DNA of 64,000 nt from positions 1 to 64,000 of the forward strand of contig NZ_JBOCEF010000020.1 of assembly GCF_050586345.1 (NCBI RefSeq), read 5' to 3'. The notes beneath the pieces are model-generated. The model was not told the origin of the DNA, did not search any database, and saw only the letters and a list, made by a program, of their open reading frames with translations. Positions 1 to 10,000 of this stretch are shown here, piece by piece. Numbering within the stretch: position 1 is the first letter of the stretch; the number at the start of each line of letters is the position of its first letter. Position numbers and translations under genes: made by a program. The stretch comes from JBOCEF01 sp050586345. GTDB lineage: Bacteria; Pseudomonadota; Alphaproteobacteria; Rhodobacterales; Rhodobacteraceae.

Positions 1-75
<75 letters not shown>

Positions 76-90
76 ATTCCGCGAAGCGGA

Positions 91-1437
91 TCAGGCGGTC
101 ATCTGCTCCAGCCAGCCTTCCAGCCAGCGGATGTCGTAATCGCCCGAGATCACCGCCGGGTCATGCACCAGCGCGTCGAAGAGCGGCGCGGTGGTGTCGA
201 TGCCGTCGACGATCAGCTCGGACAGCGCCCGGTCGAGGCGGGCGAGCGCGGCGGGCCGGTCCTCGGCATGGACGATCAGCTTGCCGATCAGCGAGTCGTA
301 ATGCGGCGGGATCCGGTAGCCGTCATAGATGCCGCTGTCCATGCGCACGCCGAGGCCGCCGGGCGCGTGGAACGCGGTGATCTCGCCGGGGCAGGGGGCG
401 AAGCTGGGCAGGCGCTCGGCGTTGATCCGGCACTCGATGGCATGGCCGACGGGGACCAGGTCCTCCTGGCGCATGGTCATGCCCTCGCCCGCCGCGACGC
501 GCAGCTGCTCCTTCACCAGGTCCACGCGGTAGACGGCCTCGGTCACCGGGTGCTCCACCTGCAGGCGGGTGTTCATCTCGATGAAATAGAACTCGCCGTT
601 CTCGTAGAGGAACTCGATGGTCCCGGCGCCGCGATAGTTCATCGCCGCGACGGCCTCGGCGCAGGTCTTGCCGATCTCGGCCCGGCGCGCGGCGTCGAGC
701 GCGGGCGAGGGGCATTCCTCGAACACCTTCTGGTGGCGGCGCTGGAGCGAGCAGTCGCGCTCCCCCAGATGCACCGCGCGGCCCATGCCGTCGCCGAAGA
801 CCTGGATCTCGATATGCCGCGGGCGGCCGAGATATTTCTCGATATAGACGGTGTCGTCGCCGAAGGCGGCCTTGGCCTCGGACCGGGCCGAGGAAAAGGC
901 GACGGCGAGGTCGTCCGCCGTCTCGGCCACCTTCATGCCGCGCCCGCCGCCGCCCGAGGCGGCCTTGACGAGGACGGGGAAGCCCATCTCCTTCGCGACC
1001 TCCATCGCCTCCTCGACCGTGGCGACGCCGCCGTCGGAGCCCGGGACGCACGGGACGCCGAGCGCCTTCATGGTGTCCTTGGCGGCGATCTTGTCGCCCA
1101 TCACCCGGATATGCTCCGCGGTCGGGCCGATGAAGGCGAGGCCGTGATCCTCGACCACCTGCACGAAGGCGGCGTTCTCGGACAGGAACCCGTAGCCGGG
1201 GTGGATCGCCTCGGCGCCCGTGACCTCGCAGGCCGAGATCACGGCGGGGATGTTCAGGTAGGAGCGCCCGGCGGGGGGCGGGCCGATGCACACGCTTTCA
1301 TCCGCCAGGCGCACATGCATGGCGTCGGCGTCGGCGGTGGAATGGATGGCGACGGTGGAGATTCCCATCTCCTTGCACGCGCGGTGGATGCGCAGCGCGA
1401 TCTCGCCCCGGTTGGCGATCAGGACCTTGCGGAACAT
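91..1437 (-). CDS. accC: acetyl-CoA carboxylase biotin carboxylase subunit
   Basis: Biotin carboxylase: ATP-dependent carboxylation of the biotin on AccB, the first half-reaction of acetyl-CoA carboxylase in cytoplasmic fatty-acid synthesis. The 448 residues match the family length of about 449. The start MFRKVLIANRGEIALR is the canonical N-terminus of the biotin-carboxylase domain. The glycine-rich ATP-grasp loop (SGGGGRGMK) lies near residues 160-170, and NTRLQVEHPVTE, with the catalytic Glu/Arg region, near residue 290. It lies 17 bp downstream of accB on the same strand, forming the usual accBC operon. The stop is only about 15 bp from the poly-C edge, so the C-terminus is intact. Confidence 0.97.
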   Translation of the reverse strand: MFRKVLIANRGEIALRIHRACKEMGISTVAIHSTADADAMHVRLADESVCIGPPPAGRSYLNIPAVISACEVTGAEAIHPGYGFLSENAAFVQVVEDHGLAFIGPTAEHIRVMGDKIAAKDTMKALGVPCVPGSDGGVATVEEAMEVAKEMGFPVLVKAASGGGGRGMKVAETADDLAVAFSSARSEAKAAFGDDTVYIEKYLGRPRHIEIQVFGDGMGRAVHLGERDCSLQRRHQKVFEECPSPALDAARRAEIGKTCAEAVAAMNYRGAGTIEFLYENGEFYFIEMNTRLQVEHPVTEAVYRVDLVKEQLRVAAGEGMTMRQEDLVPVGHAIECRINAERLPSFAPCPGEITAFHAPGGLGVRMDSGIYDGYRIPPHYDSLIGKLIVHAEDRPAALARLDRALSELIVDGIDTTAPLFDALVHDPAVISGDYDIRWLEGWLEQMTA

Positions 1438-1454
1438 TCAGGCGTTCCCCCCGA

Positions 1455-1946
1455 TCACTCGACGATCATCAGCGGCGCGCCGTATTCGACGGGCGAGCCG
1501 TCGTCGACGAGGATCCGCTTCACCGTGCCGGCATGGGGCGCGGCGATCTGGTTCATGGTCTTCATCGCCTCGATGATCAGCAGCGTCTGGCCTTCGGAGA
1601 CCTGGTCGCCGACCTTGACGAAGGCGGGCGCGCCCGGCTCGGCCTGGAGGTACACGGTGCCGACCATCGGGGACGGGACCGCGCCCGGGTGCAGGGCCGG
1701 ATCCTCGGGGGCCGCGGCGGCCGGGGCGGCGGCGGCGGCCGGGGCCGCGACGGGCGCCGGGGCGGCGGCGGGGGCGGCCACGTGGTGAATCGCCGGGGCG
1801 ACCGAGCTCTGGCGGCTGACGCGGACCTTCAGCTGGTCGTCCTCGCCATATTCCCGCTCGACTTCGATCTCGGACAGGTCGGTCTCCCGCAGAAGCTCGG
1901 CGAGCTGGCGGATGAAGGCGATGTCGCTGTCATGGGTCTTGGTCAT
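1455..1946 (-). CDS. accB: acetyl-CoA carboxylase biotin carboxyl carrier protein
   Basis: BCCP subunit of acetyl-CoA carboxylase; it carries the covalently bound biotin that is carboxylated by AccC. The 163-residue protein has a helical N-terminal region, an Ala/Pro-rich flexible linker at about residues 52-85 and a C-terminal lipoyl/biotinyl domain. The biotinylation motif is EAMKTMN, with the acceptor lysine at about residue 129, 34 residues from the C-terminus as in the family. It is the first gene of the accBC operon on the minus strand. Confidence 0.97.
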   Translation of the reverse strand: MTKTHDSDIAFIRQLAELLRETDLSEIEVEREYGEDDQLKVRVSRQSSVAPAIHHVAAPAAAPAPVAAPAAAAAPAAAAPEDPALHPGAVPSPMVGTVYLQAEPGAPAFVKVGDQVSEGQTLLIIEAMKTMNQIAAPHAGTVKRILVDDGSPVEYGAPLMIVE

Positions 1947-2040
1947 GGGGATCTGCCGTCCGGATTTTTCACGCGCGGGTCGAAAGCGCCGCAGGGTTGG
2001 CGCGGGAGTACACCAAGGAACTAGGGATGAAAAGCGCCGC

Positions 2041-2070
2041 GGAAAAGAAGGGGCGCCGCAAGGGCGCCCC
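2041..2070 (-). terminator. rho-independent terminator for the DsbA-like gene
   Basis: GGGGCGCC and GGCGCCCC pair across a short GCAA-containing loop (2050-2070). On the minus strand the stem is followed by a T-rich tail (TTCTTTTCC), placing it 35 bp past the stop of the DsbA-like gene. Confidence 0.7.
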
Positions 2071-2105
2071 GGATGGGTTCGAATTTCGCCCGATCGGCGG
2101 GCGGA

Positions 2106-2876
2106 TCAGCCCTCGCGCTCGGCCCGCACCACGTCCTGCAGGTCCTTGAGCGGCTTGAACCCGCGCACCAGCTGGTCGCCGATGACGAAGGTCGGGGTGC
2201 CCTCGATCCGCAGTTGCTGGGCCAGCGCGTAGGTGCGCTCCAGCTTGCCCTTGATCTCGGGGGACTGCATGTCCTCGCGCATCTGCGCCAGGTCCACGTC
2301 CGAGGCCTTGGCCAGCCGCTCGATCGTCTTCATGTCGAGCCGGCCGCGATGGGACATCATCGCGTCGTGGAACTCGTAATAGTCGGCGCCCTGCATCATC
2401 GCGGCCATGGCGGCGCGGGCGGCGAGGACCGAGGATTCGCCCAGCACCGGGAATTCCTTGATGACGTAGCGGATGTTGCCGTCCATGCGGAGCATCGCCT
2501 TCACGTCCTCATGCGCCTTCTTGCAGTAGCCGCAGTTGTAATCGAGGAACTCTACCACCGTGACGTCGCCGTCGGGATTGCCCGCGACGAAGGAATAGCC
2601 GTCGTCGCGCAGCTCGCCGCGCAGCGCGGCCAGCACCTGCGCCTCCTCCTCGGCCTGGGCGACGCGGCGGCGCTTCTCCAGCTCCTGGATCGCCTCCATC
2701 ACCACCTCGGGATGCTCGAGCAGGTAGGCGCGGATCTCGGTGCGCAGCGCCTCGCGCGCGGCGTCCGACAGGCCCTCTTCGGCGGCGGCCTGCCCGGGGG
2801 CGAAGGCCAGCGCGGCGGCGAGCGCCGGGGCGGCGAGGGCGGGGGAGAGGCGGCGGAGCGCGGAAGCTCGGATCAT
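2106..2876 (-). CDS. periplasmic DsbA-family thiol:disulfide oxidoreductase
   Basis: Exported thioredoxin-fold protein of the DsbA/ScsC/BdbD type, expected to oxidise or shuffle disulfides in periplasmic proteins. The 256 residues begin with a signal peptide (hydrophobic Ala-rich stretch at about 10-32, cleavage near AAA-EE). A helical N-terminal segment resembling the ScsC N-terminal oligomerisation arm follows (about 35-92), then the thioredoxin domain. The redox motif is CGYC at residues 115-118 and the cis-proline loop is GTPTF (Pro at about 228). It stands alone between accB and an M48 protease and has its own terminator. The exact subclass (oxidase or isomerase) cannot be told from the sequence. 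A DsbD N-terminal-like protein occurs separately at 55.4 kb. Confidence 0.88.
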   Translation of the reverse strand: MIRASALRRLSPALAAPALAAALAFAPGQAAAEEGLSDAAREALRTEIRAYLLEHPEVVMEAIQELEKRRRVAQAEEEAQVLAALRGELRDDGYSFVAGNPDGDVTVVEFLDYNCGYCKKAHEDVKAMLRMDGNIRYVIKEFPVLGESSVLAARAAMAAMMQGADYYEFHDAMMSHRGRLDMKTIERLAKASDVDLAQMREDMQSPEIKGKLERTYALAQQLRIEGTPTFVIGDQLVRGFKPLKDLQDVVRAEREG

Positions 2877-3029
2877 CTGGGCGGTTCTCCTGGGCCGGTT
2901 GGACGGGCGGCGGCCCGGTCCTGCGGGGGTCTGTCGCGCCGCCCCTTGCCCGCGCGGCGGGGGAGCGGCGGAAAGTACGGGCCTCGCCCGTGGTTCAGGG
3001 CGGAGCCTAGCGGACGCGCGCGCGGGTTC

Positions 3030-4379
3030 CTAGTCGCGCGGCCCGAGGCTCGCGGTGATGTCATCGGCGCGCAGCCACTCGGGCGACCCCTCGGGCAGCA
3101 GCGACTTGGCCCGGCGCGCCTGGATCACCGCGTCGTGCCGGGCGCCGACCAGGGCCAGCCGCTCGGCCGTCGCCAGCGCCGCCTTGCCCTCCTCGCCCGC
3201 GCGGGCATAGGCGAAGGCGAGGTCGCGCAGCACCGACGGATCGCCCCCGTCGGCCTCGCGCGCGCCGGTCTCGAGCAGTGCGACCGCCTCGCGCGCCGCC
3301 GCCTCGCCCTCGCGGGTCAGCAGCGCGCGGCCCAGCTGGGCGCGGATCAGCGGCTGGTCGGGCGCCAGCCGCGCCGCCTCGCGATAGGCGGCGACGGCGT
3401 CGGGCCCCTCGCCCGACTCGAGCAGGAACTGGCCCTTGAGCTCGTGGTAATAGGCATCGTCCGGGTGCAGCGCGATCAGCCGGTCGACGGTCGCCTGCGC
3501 GCCCCGGGGATCGGGCAGCCGGTGCAGCGCGACCGCCCGGCGCAGCAGGTCGAATTCATCGAGGCCCTCGGGCCCGCCCACGTCGTTCAGCACGCTGGCG
3601 GGGTGGTCGAGGAACCCGTCGAGCTTGGCCTTCATCCGCGCGAAGGCATAGACGAATTCCGGGTCCGGCGCCTTCCCGGCGGCGGGGCTTTCCGCCGCCC
3701 GCCGCTGGGTGAACGCGAGGCGCGAGGAGCTGATCGGGTGGGTGGAGACGTAGGGGTCCCGCTGCGCGGCCGAGAAGATCTCCTGCCCGCGGAAGCGGTC
3801 GAGCACCTTGAGCATCCCCGCCGGGTCCACGCCCGCGGTCTCGAGATAGGTGAGCGCGGCCTGGTCGGCGGCGGCCTCCTCCGAGCGCGAATGGGCGAGG
3901 AGCGCGCGGCGCGCGGCTTCCTGCGGCCCGAGCCCGCCGGCCAGCGCGGCCTCGCCCGATCCCGCCGCGGCGGCCGCCGCGACCCCGAGGATCGAGGCGA
4001 CCAGCGCCGGGCCCTGCAGGTTGCGCGCGGCGATGGCGCGGCGCGCCAGGTGCCCGCCGGTCATGTGCCCCGCCTCGTGCGCGATCACGCCCAGGAGCTC
4101 GTCCGGCCCGTCCATGTCCTGGATCAGCCCGGTGGTGATCACCAGCTGGCGGCCCCCGAACACGAAGGCGTTCGGGGCGCCGTCATTCACCAGGTAGATG
4201 TTGACCGCCTCGGGGCGCAGCCCGGCGGCCTGGAAGATCGGCCCGGACAGGGTGCGCAGCGTGGTCTCGATCTCGGCGTCGCGGATCAGCGACAGCGCCG
4301 CGGCGGGGGCGGCCGACGCGGCGGCGACGGCGAAGCTGAGGGCGGCGGCGAGGGCGCGGCGGCCGGGCAGGGGGCGCAT
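3030..4379 (-). CDS. periplasmic M48 zinc metalloprotease with TPR-like repeats (BepA/YfgC-like)
   Basis: Exported zinc peptidase, likely involved in outer-membrane protein quality control like E. coli BepA. The 449-residue protein has a signal peptide (residues 1-28). The M48 domain carries the zinc motif HEAGH at 101-105 and the downstream third-ligand motif ExxxD (Glu168...Asp172, in SRSEEAAADQ). The C-terminal half (about 260-430) is helical and Ala-rich with TPR-like repeats, the domain order of BepA. It precedes, on the same strand, the DsbA-like gene. It diverges from the aminotransferase at 4533, with about 150 bp of shared upstream DNA. Confidence 0.9.
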   Translation of the reverse strand: MRPLPGRRALAAALSFAVAAASAAPAAALSLIRDAEIETTLRTLSGPIFQAAGLRPEAVNIYLVNDGAPNAFVFGGRQLVITTGLIQDMDGPDELLGVIAHEAGHMTGGHLARRAIAARNLQGPALVASILGVAAAAAAGSGEAALAGGLGPQEAARRALLAHSRSEEAAADQAALTYLETAGVDPAGMLKVLDRFRGQEIFSAAQRDPYVSTHPISSSRLAFTQRRAAESPAAGKAPDPEFVYAFARMKAKLDGFLDHPASVLNDVGGPEGLDEFDLLRRAVALHRLPDPRGAQATVDRLIALHPDDAYYHELKGQFLLESGEGPDAVAAYREAARLAPDQPLIRAQLGRALLTREGEAAAREAVALLETGAREADGGDPSVLRDLAFAYARAGEEGKAALATAERLALVGARHDAVIQARRAKSLLPEGSPEWLRADDITASLGPRD

Positions 4380-4532
4380 GGCGGCGGTCTCCGGGTCGGC
4401 GCCCGCAGGGGGCGCGGCAGGGGCGCGGCAGGGGGCTGCGTTGACGGCGCGCGGGGCGCCGCGTAGCCCTGAAGGCGACGGCCGCGTCCCGATCCCGGGG
4501 GCGGCCGAACTGTTAGAATAGGGCGATCCATC

Positions 4533-5666
4533 ATGAAGATTTCAAGGCGTTCCGCCGTCGAAGCGTTCCGTGTCATGGATGTGATGGAGGCCGCGCGCCG
4601 CCGCGAGGACGCCGGTCACGACGTCGTGCATCTCGAGGTCGGGCAGCCCGCCACCCCCGCCCCGCGCCGCGCGCGCGAGGCCGCGGCGCGGCTGCTGAAG
4701 GACGGCGCGCCGATGGGCTACACCGTGGCGCTGGGCATCCCCGAGCTGCGCGAGCGGATCGCGCGGCGGATCAAGGAGGAATACGGCGCGGACGTCCCGG
4801 CCGAGCGGGTGATCGTCACCTCCGGCTCCTCCGCCGGGTTCATCCTGTCCTTCCTGGCGCTGTTCGACGTGGGCGATTCCGTGGTGATCGGCGACCCGGG
4901 CTACCCGTCCTACCGCAACACCCTGGCCGCGCTGGGGCTGGCGCCGCGGCGGGTGGCGACGGGCCCGGCGACCCGCTGGCAGCCGGTCGCGGGGGATCTC
5001 GGCGACGCCGCGGGGCTGCTCGCCGCCTCGCCCGCCAACCCCACCGGCACCATGCTGGACGAGGCCGCGATGAAGGCGCTGGTCGACGCCTGCGCGGCCT
5101 CGGGCGCGGCCTTCATCTCGGACGAGATCTATCACGGGCTGCACTGGAACGGCCGCTCGGTCTCGGCGCTGGAGTTCTCGGACGACGCGATCGTGATCAA
5201 CTCGTTCTCGAAATATTTCTCCATGACCGGCTGGCGCGTGGGCTGGATGGTGGTGCCCGACAAGCTGGTCCGCCCGATCGAGAGGCTGGCACAGAACCTC
5301 TTCATCTGCGCGCCGCATGTCAGCCAGGTCGCCGCGCTGCACGCGCTTGATGCAACCGAGGAGCTGGAGACCTACCGCGCCGTCTACGCCCGCAACCGCG
5401 AGATCCTGCTCGACGGGCTGCCGGGCGCGGGGTTCGGGAATTTCGCGCCCTGCGACGGCGGCTTCTACATCTATGTGGACGTCTCGGAGCAATGCGACGA
5501 CAGCCAGGACCTGTGCCGCCGGATGCTCGAAGAAGCGGGGGTCGCGGCGACGCCGGGGGTGGATTTCGACCCGGATCGCGGGGCGCAGGGGCTGCGCTTC
5601 TCTTTCGCCGGGTCCGAGGCGGACATGGTCGAGGCATTGCGGCGCCTGCGCAACTGGAAGCGTTGA
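4533..5666 (+). CDS. class I/II PLP-dependent aminotransferase
   Basis: Fold-type I aminotransferase of the aspartate/aromatic aminotransferase superfamily; the substrate is not resolved. The 377 residues contain the substrate/PLP landmarks ASPANPTGT (about 165-173), SDEIYHG with Asp197 contacting the PLP pyridine nitrogen, and the Schiff-base lysine in NSFSKYFSMTGWR (Lys227). The C-terminal arginine that binds the substrate carboxylate is likely in GLRFSFAG. It is divergent from the M48 protease. The length is slightly shorter than typical AspC but normal for this subgroup, often annotated simply as pyridoxal phosphate-dependent aminotransferase. Confidence 0.92.
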   Translation: MKISRRSAVEAFRVMDVMEAARRREDAGHDVVHLEVGQPATPAPRRAREAAARLLKDGAPMGYTVALGIPELRERIARRIKEEYGADVPAERVIVTSGSSAGFILSFLALFDVGDSVVIGDPGYPSYRNTLAALGLAPRRVATGPATRWQPVAGDLGDAAGLLAASPANPTGTMLDEAAMKALVDACAASGAAFISDEIYHGLHWNGRSVSALEFSDDAIVINSFSKYFSMTGWRVGWMVVPDKLVRPIERLAQNLFICAPHVSQVAALHALDATEELETYRAVYARNREILLDGLPGAGFGNFAPCDGGFYIYVDVSEQCDDSQDLCRRMLEEAGVAATPGVDFDPDRGAQGLRFSFAGSEADMVEALRRLRNWKR

Positions 5667-5968
5667 GGTTTTCTTAGGCATTGATCGAAGCGTGCCTTTA
5701 AGCGATGCTTTCCGAGGTTGCCGTGGGAACGGGACACCCTCGCGATTCCCACGGAGGCCTCGCGCCGCACCGTCAGACGGGCGGTTAACCCTTTGGCTTC
5801 GCTTGAAGACTCAATTCTTACTGAGTTCTTCACAAAGCCGCTGCGGTGCGGTATCGTTCGATGGAATCGAAGGGACGGGGGTGAGTCGGCTTTCTTGGGG
5901 CGTCGACGCAGTCTGAATAAACACCGGCCTCGGTTTCATTTTTTGGGGATTCATCCTTGGAGAGCATC
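5667..5968. other. non-coding spacer with an inverted repeat, upstream of the VPLPA-CTERM gene
   Basis: No convincing ORF. The stretch is noticeably less GC-rich than its flanks. It holds an imperfect inverted repeat, GAAGACTCA...TGAGTTCTTC, at 5805-5831, which could be an operator or a small hairpin for the exported-protein gene downstream. The promoter and leader of that gene must lie here; no clear -35/-10 pair could be fixed. Confidence 0.4.
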
Positions 5969-6631
5969 ATGCGCAACACTCTCATCGCTGCTTCCGCACT
6001 GGCCCTTATGGCCGGCGCTGCGAACGCCGCGTCCATCAGCTACACCGCGTCGACCGATGGCGCCGCCATCGTCGGCTCGACCGGCGGCGGCTTCATCCAG
6101 CTGCCCGACTTCGACTCCGTGCTCGGCACCCTGACCGGTATCACCATCGAGTTCACCGGCTCCTGGTCCGACGAGTACCGTGCGGTGGCCGACACCGCCG
6201 CGGGCGACGCCTCGGCCGCGGATGACTTCGCGACCGCGACCATCGCCAACACCTTCACCACCCCGGGCGTGTCCTTCGCCGACATCACCGACGACGCCGG
6301 CCTGGCGTTCGACGTGTTCGTCGACTTCGGCGCTCCGTACGGCCAGGTCGTCTCCGGCGCCCTGTCGTCGACCGAGAACGTCCTGGCGGCCTTCTTCGGC
6401 GGCTTCACCGACGTGGGCACCGTGACCTTCGGGTTCGACGGCGACGCCGACCAGTCGTCCTCGGCCGACTCGGGCGTGCTGACCGGCCTGGTGGACTTCG
6501 CGTACGACCTCGACGCGACCATCACCTACACCTACACCGCCCCGCCCTCCGACGTCCCGGTGCCGGCCGCTCTGCCGCTCCTGGCCGCCGCGTTCGGCGT
6601 GATGGGCCTGGTGCGCGCGCGCCGCGCCTGA
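5969..6631 (+). CDS. exported protein with VPLPA-CTERM-type sorting signal
   Basis: Secreted or surface protein of 220 residues with no enzymatic motif. It has an N-terminal signal peptide (MRNTLIAASALALMAGAANA), an acidic, Thr/Ser/Ala-rich beta-type body, and a tripartite C-terminal tail: VPVPAALPLL, a short hydrophobic helix, then the basic end RARRA. That tail is the PEP-CTERM variant known as VPLPA-CTERM, common in Rhodobacterales and thought to be processed by an exosortase. The ATG at 5969 is chosen over a TTG 12 bases upstream because GGAG sits 6 bases before it. The body resembles choice-of-anchor domain proteins. No exosortase gene is in the window. Confidence 0.85.
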   Translation: MRNTLIAASALALMAGAANAASISYTASTDGAAIVGSTGGGFIQLPDFDSVLGTLTGITIEFTGSWSDEYRAVADTAAGDASAADDFATATIANTFTTPGVSFADITDDAGLAFDVFVDFGAPYGQVVSGALSSTENVLAAFFGGFTDVGTVTFGFDGDADQSSSADSGVLTGLVDFAYDLDATITYTYTAPPSDVPVPAALPLLAAAFGVMGLVRARRA

Positions 6632-6655
6632 TCCTTACCGGATCGGAGAATTGGG

Positions 6656-6684
6656 AACCGGCGGCCTTCGGGCCGCCGGTTTTC
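6656..6684 (+). terminator. rho-independent terminator after the VPLPA-CTERM gene
   Basis: Perfect ten-base-pair GC stem ACCGGCGGCC/GGCCGCCGGT with a short TTC-type loop, followed by TTTTC, 25 bp after the stop codon. Confidence 0.9.
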
Positions 6685-7023
6685 GTTTGCGCGCATGGTC
6701 GGGCGGCGGGCCTTGCAGGCGCCACCGCGCGGCCCCGGGATGCCTCGCGGCCCCGGCGGGCGGATGGCGCCGCCGGACCGCGCGCTGCAAGGGACGGCGG
6801 AGAGACCGGGGCGAGGGGAGGAGCGCCGCAGACCGCAGGCCCCTGGCGCAGGCGGCAGAGCGGGCCTGCGGACCGTCGCGGGCGCGGTCCAACGCCGCCC
6901 GGACCCGGCTCCACGGGTCCTGAACGGGCCGGCAGCGCGTCCGCACCCTGTCCCCGGGCGCCTGGCCCCACGCGCCCGGACGCGACGCGCCCGGAGCGGC
7001 TCGGGCCCCAGTCTGCGGACACG
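6685..7023. other. GC-rich spacer between two terminators
   Basis: About 340 bases bounded by the terminator of the exported protein and that of rne. Open frames on both strands here are Arg/Pro/Gly-rich and have no recognisable start context. I see no gene, repeat or promoter. Confidence 0.6.
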
Positions 7024-7024
7024 A

Positions 7025-7056
7025 AAACGGCGCGCTCCTCGCGGAGCGCGCCGTTT
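7025..7056 (-). terminator. rho-independent terminator of rne (possibly bidirectional)
   Basis: A stem of about 14 bp, AAACGGCGCGCTCC/GGAGCGCGCCGTTT, with a 4-base loop. On the minus strand it is followed by TTCG, 44 bp past the rne stop. The T-rich flanks on both sides would allow use from either direction. Confidence 0.85.
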
Positions 7057-7099
7057 CATTTTGCATCGCGGCGTCGGACGGCGCCGGGCCTCCGGCCTG

Positions 7100-10000
7100 T
7101 CAGCCCTTGGACCACCAGCCCTTGCGCTTGGGCTTGGGCGGGCCGTCCTCGGCCTTTTCCTCGACCGCGGGGGCAGGGGCCGGGGTCTCTTCCTCCGCCG
7201 CGGCGACGGGGGCGTCCTCGGCCGGGGCCTCGTCCTGCGGCTGGGGCTCCGCCTCGACCGGGGCTTCGGCCACGGCTTCGGCCATCACGGCCTCGGCGGG
7301 GGCCTCTTCGGCGGTCTCGGGCTCGGCCTCGGGCTCGGTCGGGGCCTCGGCAGCAGGCGCAGCCTCGGCGGGCGCCTCTTCCGCGGTCGCCTCGGCCTCG
7401 GTCGCCGCCTCGGCGGGCGCATCGGGGGCTTCCGCAGGGGCCTCGGTCACGGCCTCGGCCGCGGGGGCCGGGGCCTCGGCGGCCTCGACCGTCCCGGCCT
7501 CATCGCCATCCGACTTCCGCTTGCGGCGGCGCCGGGTGCGCTTGGGGCTGGGCAGCGCGGCGGCGGCGTCCTCGGCCGCGGCCTGCTCCTCGGGCGTCGG
7601 GGCGGGCACGGCCTCGACCGACTCGTCCACATTCGGCACCGAGGAGACGGTCACGCCGGTGCCCTGCACCGAGCCCTCTTCGCCCTCGTCCGACTTCTTG
7701 CGCCGACGGCGACCGCCGCGGCGGCCGCGGCGACGGCGGTTGTCGTCGTCATCCGCCGACGGCGCGGGGGCCGGGGCAGGGGCGGCGCGCGGCGCCTCGG
7801 GGGCGGCCTCGACCTCCACCACGGCGGCGTCCTCCACCGGCTCCAGGTCCGCGTAGACGGCGGCGGCGGTCACCGCCGGGCCGGCCACGGGATGCCCGCG
7901 GGAGCGCTGCGGGCTCTTGACCCGCTCGACCGAGTGCTGCGGCGTCACCAGCATCGGATCGGCCTCGATCCGCACGGTGATGTCGCAGCGCTGCTCGATG
8001 CGCATCAGGTGCTCGCGCTTCTGGTTCATCAGCCAGTTGGCGACCTCGACCGGCGCCTTGACCAGCAGCTCGGGGGCGCGGCCGCGCTGGCCCTCTTCCT
8101 CGAGCGCGCGCAGGATCGCCAGCGCCATGCTCTCGGGGCTCCGCACGATGCCGGTGCCGTGGCAATGGGCGCAGGGGGCGGTCGTCGCCTCCAGCATCCC
8201 GGGCCGCAGCCGCTGGCGGGACATCTCCATCAGGCCGAAGGACGAAATCCGGCCGGTCTGGATCCGCGCGCGGTCGGTCTTGATCGCGTCCTTCAGACGC
8301 TTCTCGACGGCGCGGTTGTTCCGGCTCTCCTCCATGTCGATGAAGTCGATGACGATCAGGCCGGCAAGGTCGCGCAGGCGCATCTGGCGGGCGACCTCCT
8401 CGGCCGCCTCCAGGTTGGTCTTCAGCGCGGTGTCCTCGATCGAGCCTTCCTTGGTGGATTTGCCCGAGTTGACGTCGACCGCGACCAGCGCCTCGGTGAT
8501 GCCGATCACGATATACCCGCCCGAGCGCAGCTGCACCGTCGGGTTGAACATCGCGTTCAGCTCGCTCTCCACCTGGAAGCGGGTGAACAGCGGCGAGCCC
8601 TCGTCATACTTGACCACCGCGTCGAGGTGATCGGGCATGAGCATGGACATGTAATCGCGCGCCTCGCGCCACCCGGCCTCGCCCTCGACCAGGATCTGGT
8701 CGATCTCGCGGCTGTAGAGGTCGCGGATGGAGCGCTTGATCAGCGAGCCTTCCTCGTAGATCAGCGCGGGCGCGATCGACTTGAGGGTGAGGTCGCGGAT
8801 CTGCTCCCACTGGCGCAGCAGGAACTCGTAGTCGCGCTTGATCTCGGCCTTGGTGCGCTTGGCGCCCGCGGTGCGGACGATCAGGCCCATGCCGCGCGGA
8901 ACCTCGAGCTCCCCGGCGATTTCCTTGAGCTTCTTGCGGTCGGCGGCGTTGGTGATCTTGCGGGAGATGCCGCCGCCGCGGGCGGTGTTGGGCATCAGCA
9001 CGCAGTAGCGGCCGGCGAGCGACAGGTAGGTGGTCAGCGCGGCGCCCTTGTTGCCGCGCTCTTCCTTCACGACCTGGACCAGCAGGATCTGCCGGACCTT
9101 GATCACTTCCTGGATCTTGTAGCGGCGCACGCGGGAGCGGCGGGGCGCGGCGGCGACCTCCTCGGCCTCGACCGCGGGGGCGCGTTCGGGGCGGGCGGGC
9201 TTGTCGTCCTCGTCCTTGTCGTCGTCGCGGCGGGAGCGGCGCGAGCGGGAGTTCCCGCCGCGGCGGGAGCGGCGGCGGCGGCGCGAGGAGCGGTCGTCGT
9301 CGCCATCGGCGTCCTCGTCGCCCTCGCCATCGTCCTCGTCGTCCGAGCCGTCCTCGTCATCGGAGGCGTCGTCGTCGTCGGAGGAGGCGTCATCGGAGGC
9401 GTCGTCGTCGTCGGAGGCGGTTTCGGCGTCGTCCTCGGCGGCCTCGGGGGCCTTCGCCTCGACCTCGGCCTCGACCTCGACCGGCGCTTCCTGCGCGGTG
9501 GCGGCCTCGGCGGTCTCGGCCTCGGCGGGGGTTTCTTCCGCCGCCTCGGCCTGCGCCGCGTCATCGGTCTTCACCGGGGCGTCGCCGCCCTCGTAGGGCT
9601 CTTCGATCTTGTCGTCGTCGAGGCCGGTGGATTCGGCCATGGATTTCGGATCCTCGCCGTCCTTCGGCGCGGACTCGTCCGTCTCTGCGGCCTGGTTCTC
9701 TTCGGCCTGGGCCTCTTCGGCCTGGGCCTCTTCGACCTGGGCCTCTTCGGTCGGGGCGTCTTCGGCCTCGGGCGCGGCCTCCTCGGGGGCGGCGGCCTGG
9801 GTCCCGGTCTCGGGCGTCTCGGCCTCGGCCGGGGCGTCCGCCTCGACCACGGCCTCGGGTTCGGCCACGGCGTCGGCGGTCACCGTCTCGGCCGCGGGGG
9901 CATCGGCGGCGGCGTCCTCGGCCGGGGCTTCCGGCGTGGTTTCGGCCTGGATTTCCGTCGGGGCCTCGGCGGTCTGCGCCTCGGCCTGAATCTCGGCCTG

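Noticed and set aside
5957..5968. TTG start giving four extra residues on the VPLPA-CTERM protein
   Set aside because: The GGAG Shine-Dalgarno would lie inside this extension and is correctly spaced for ATG 5969.
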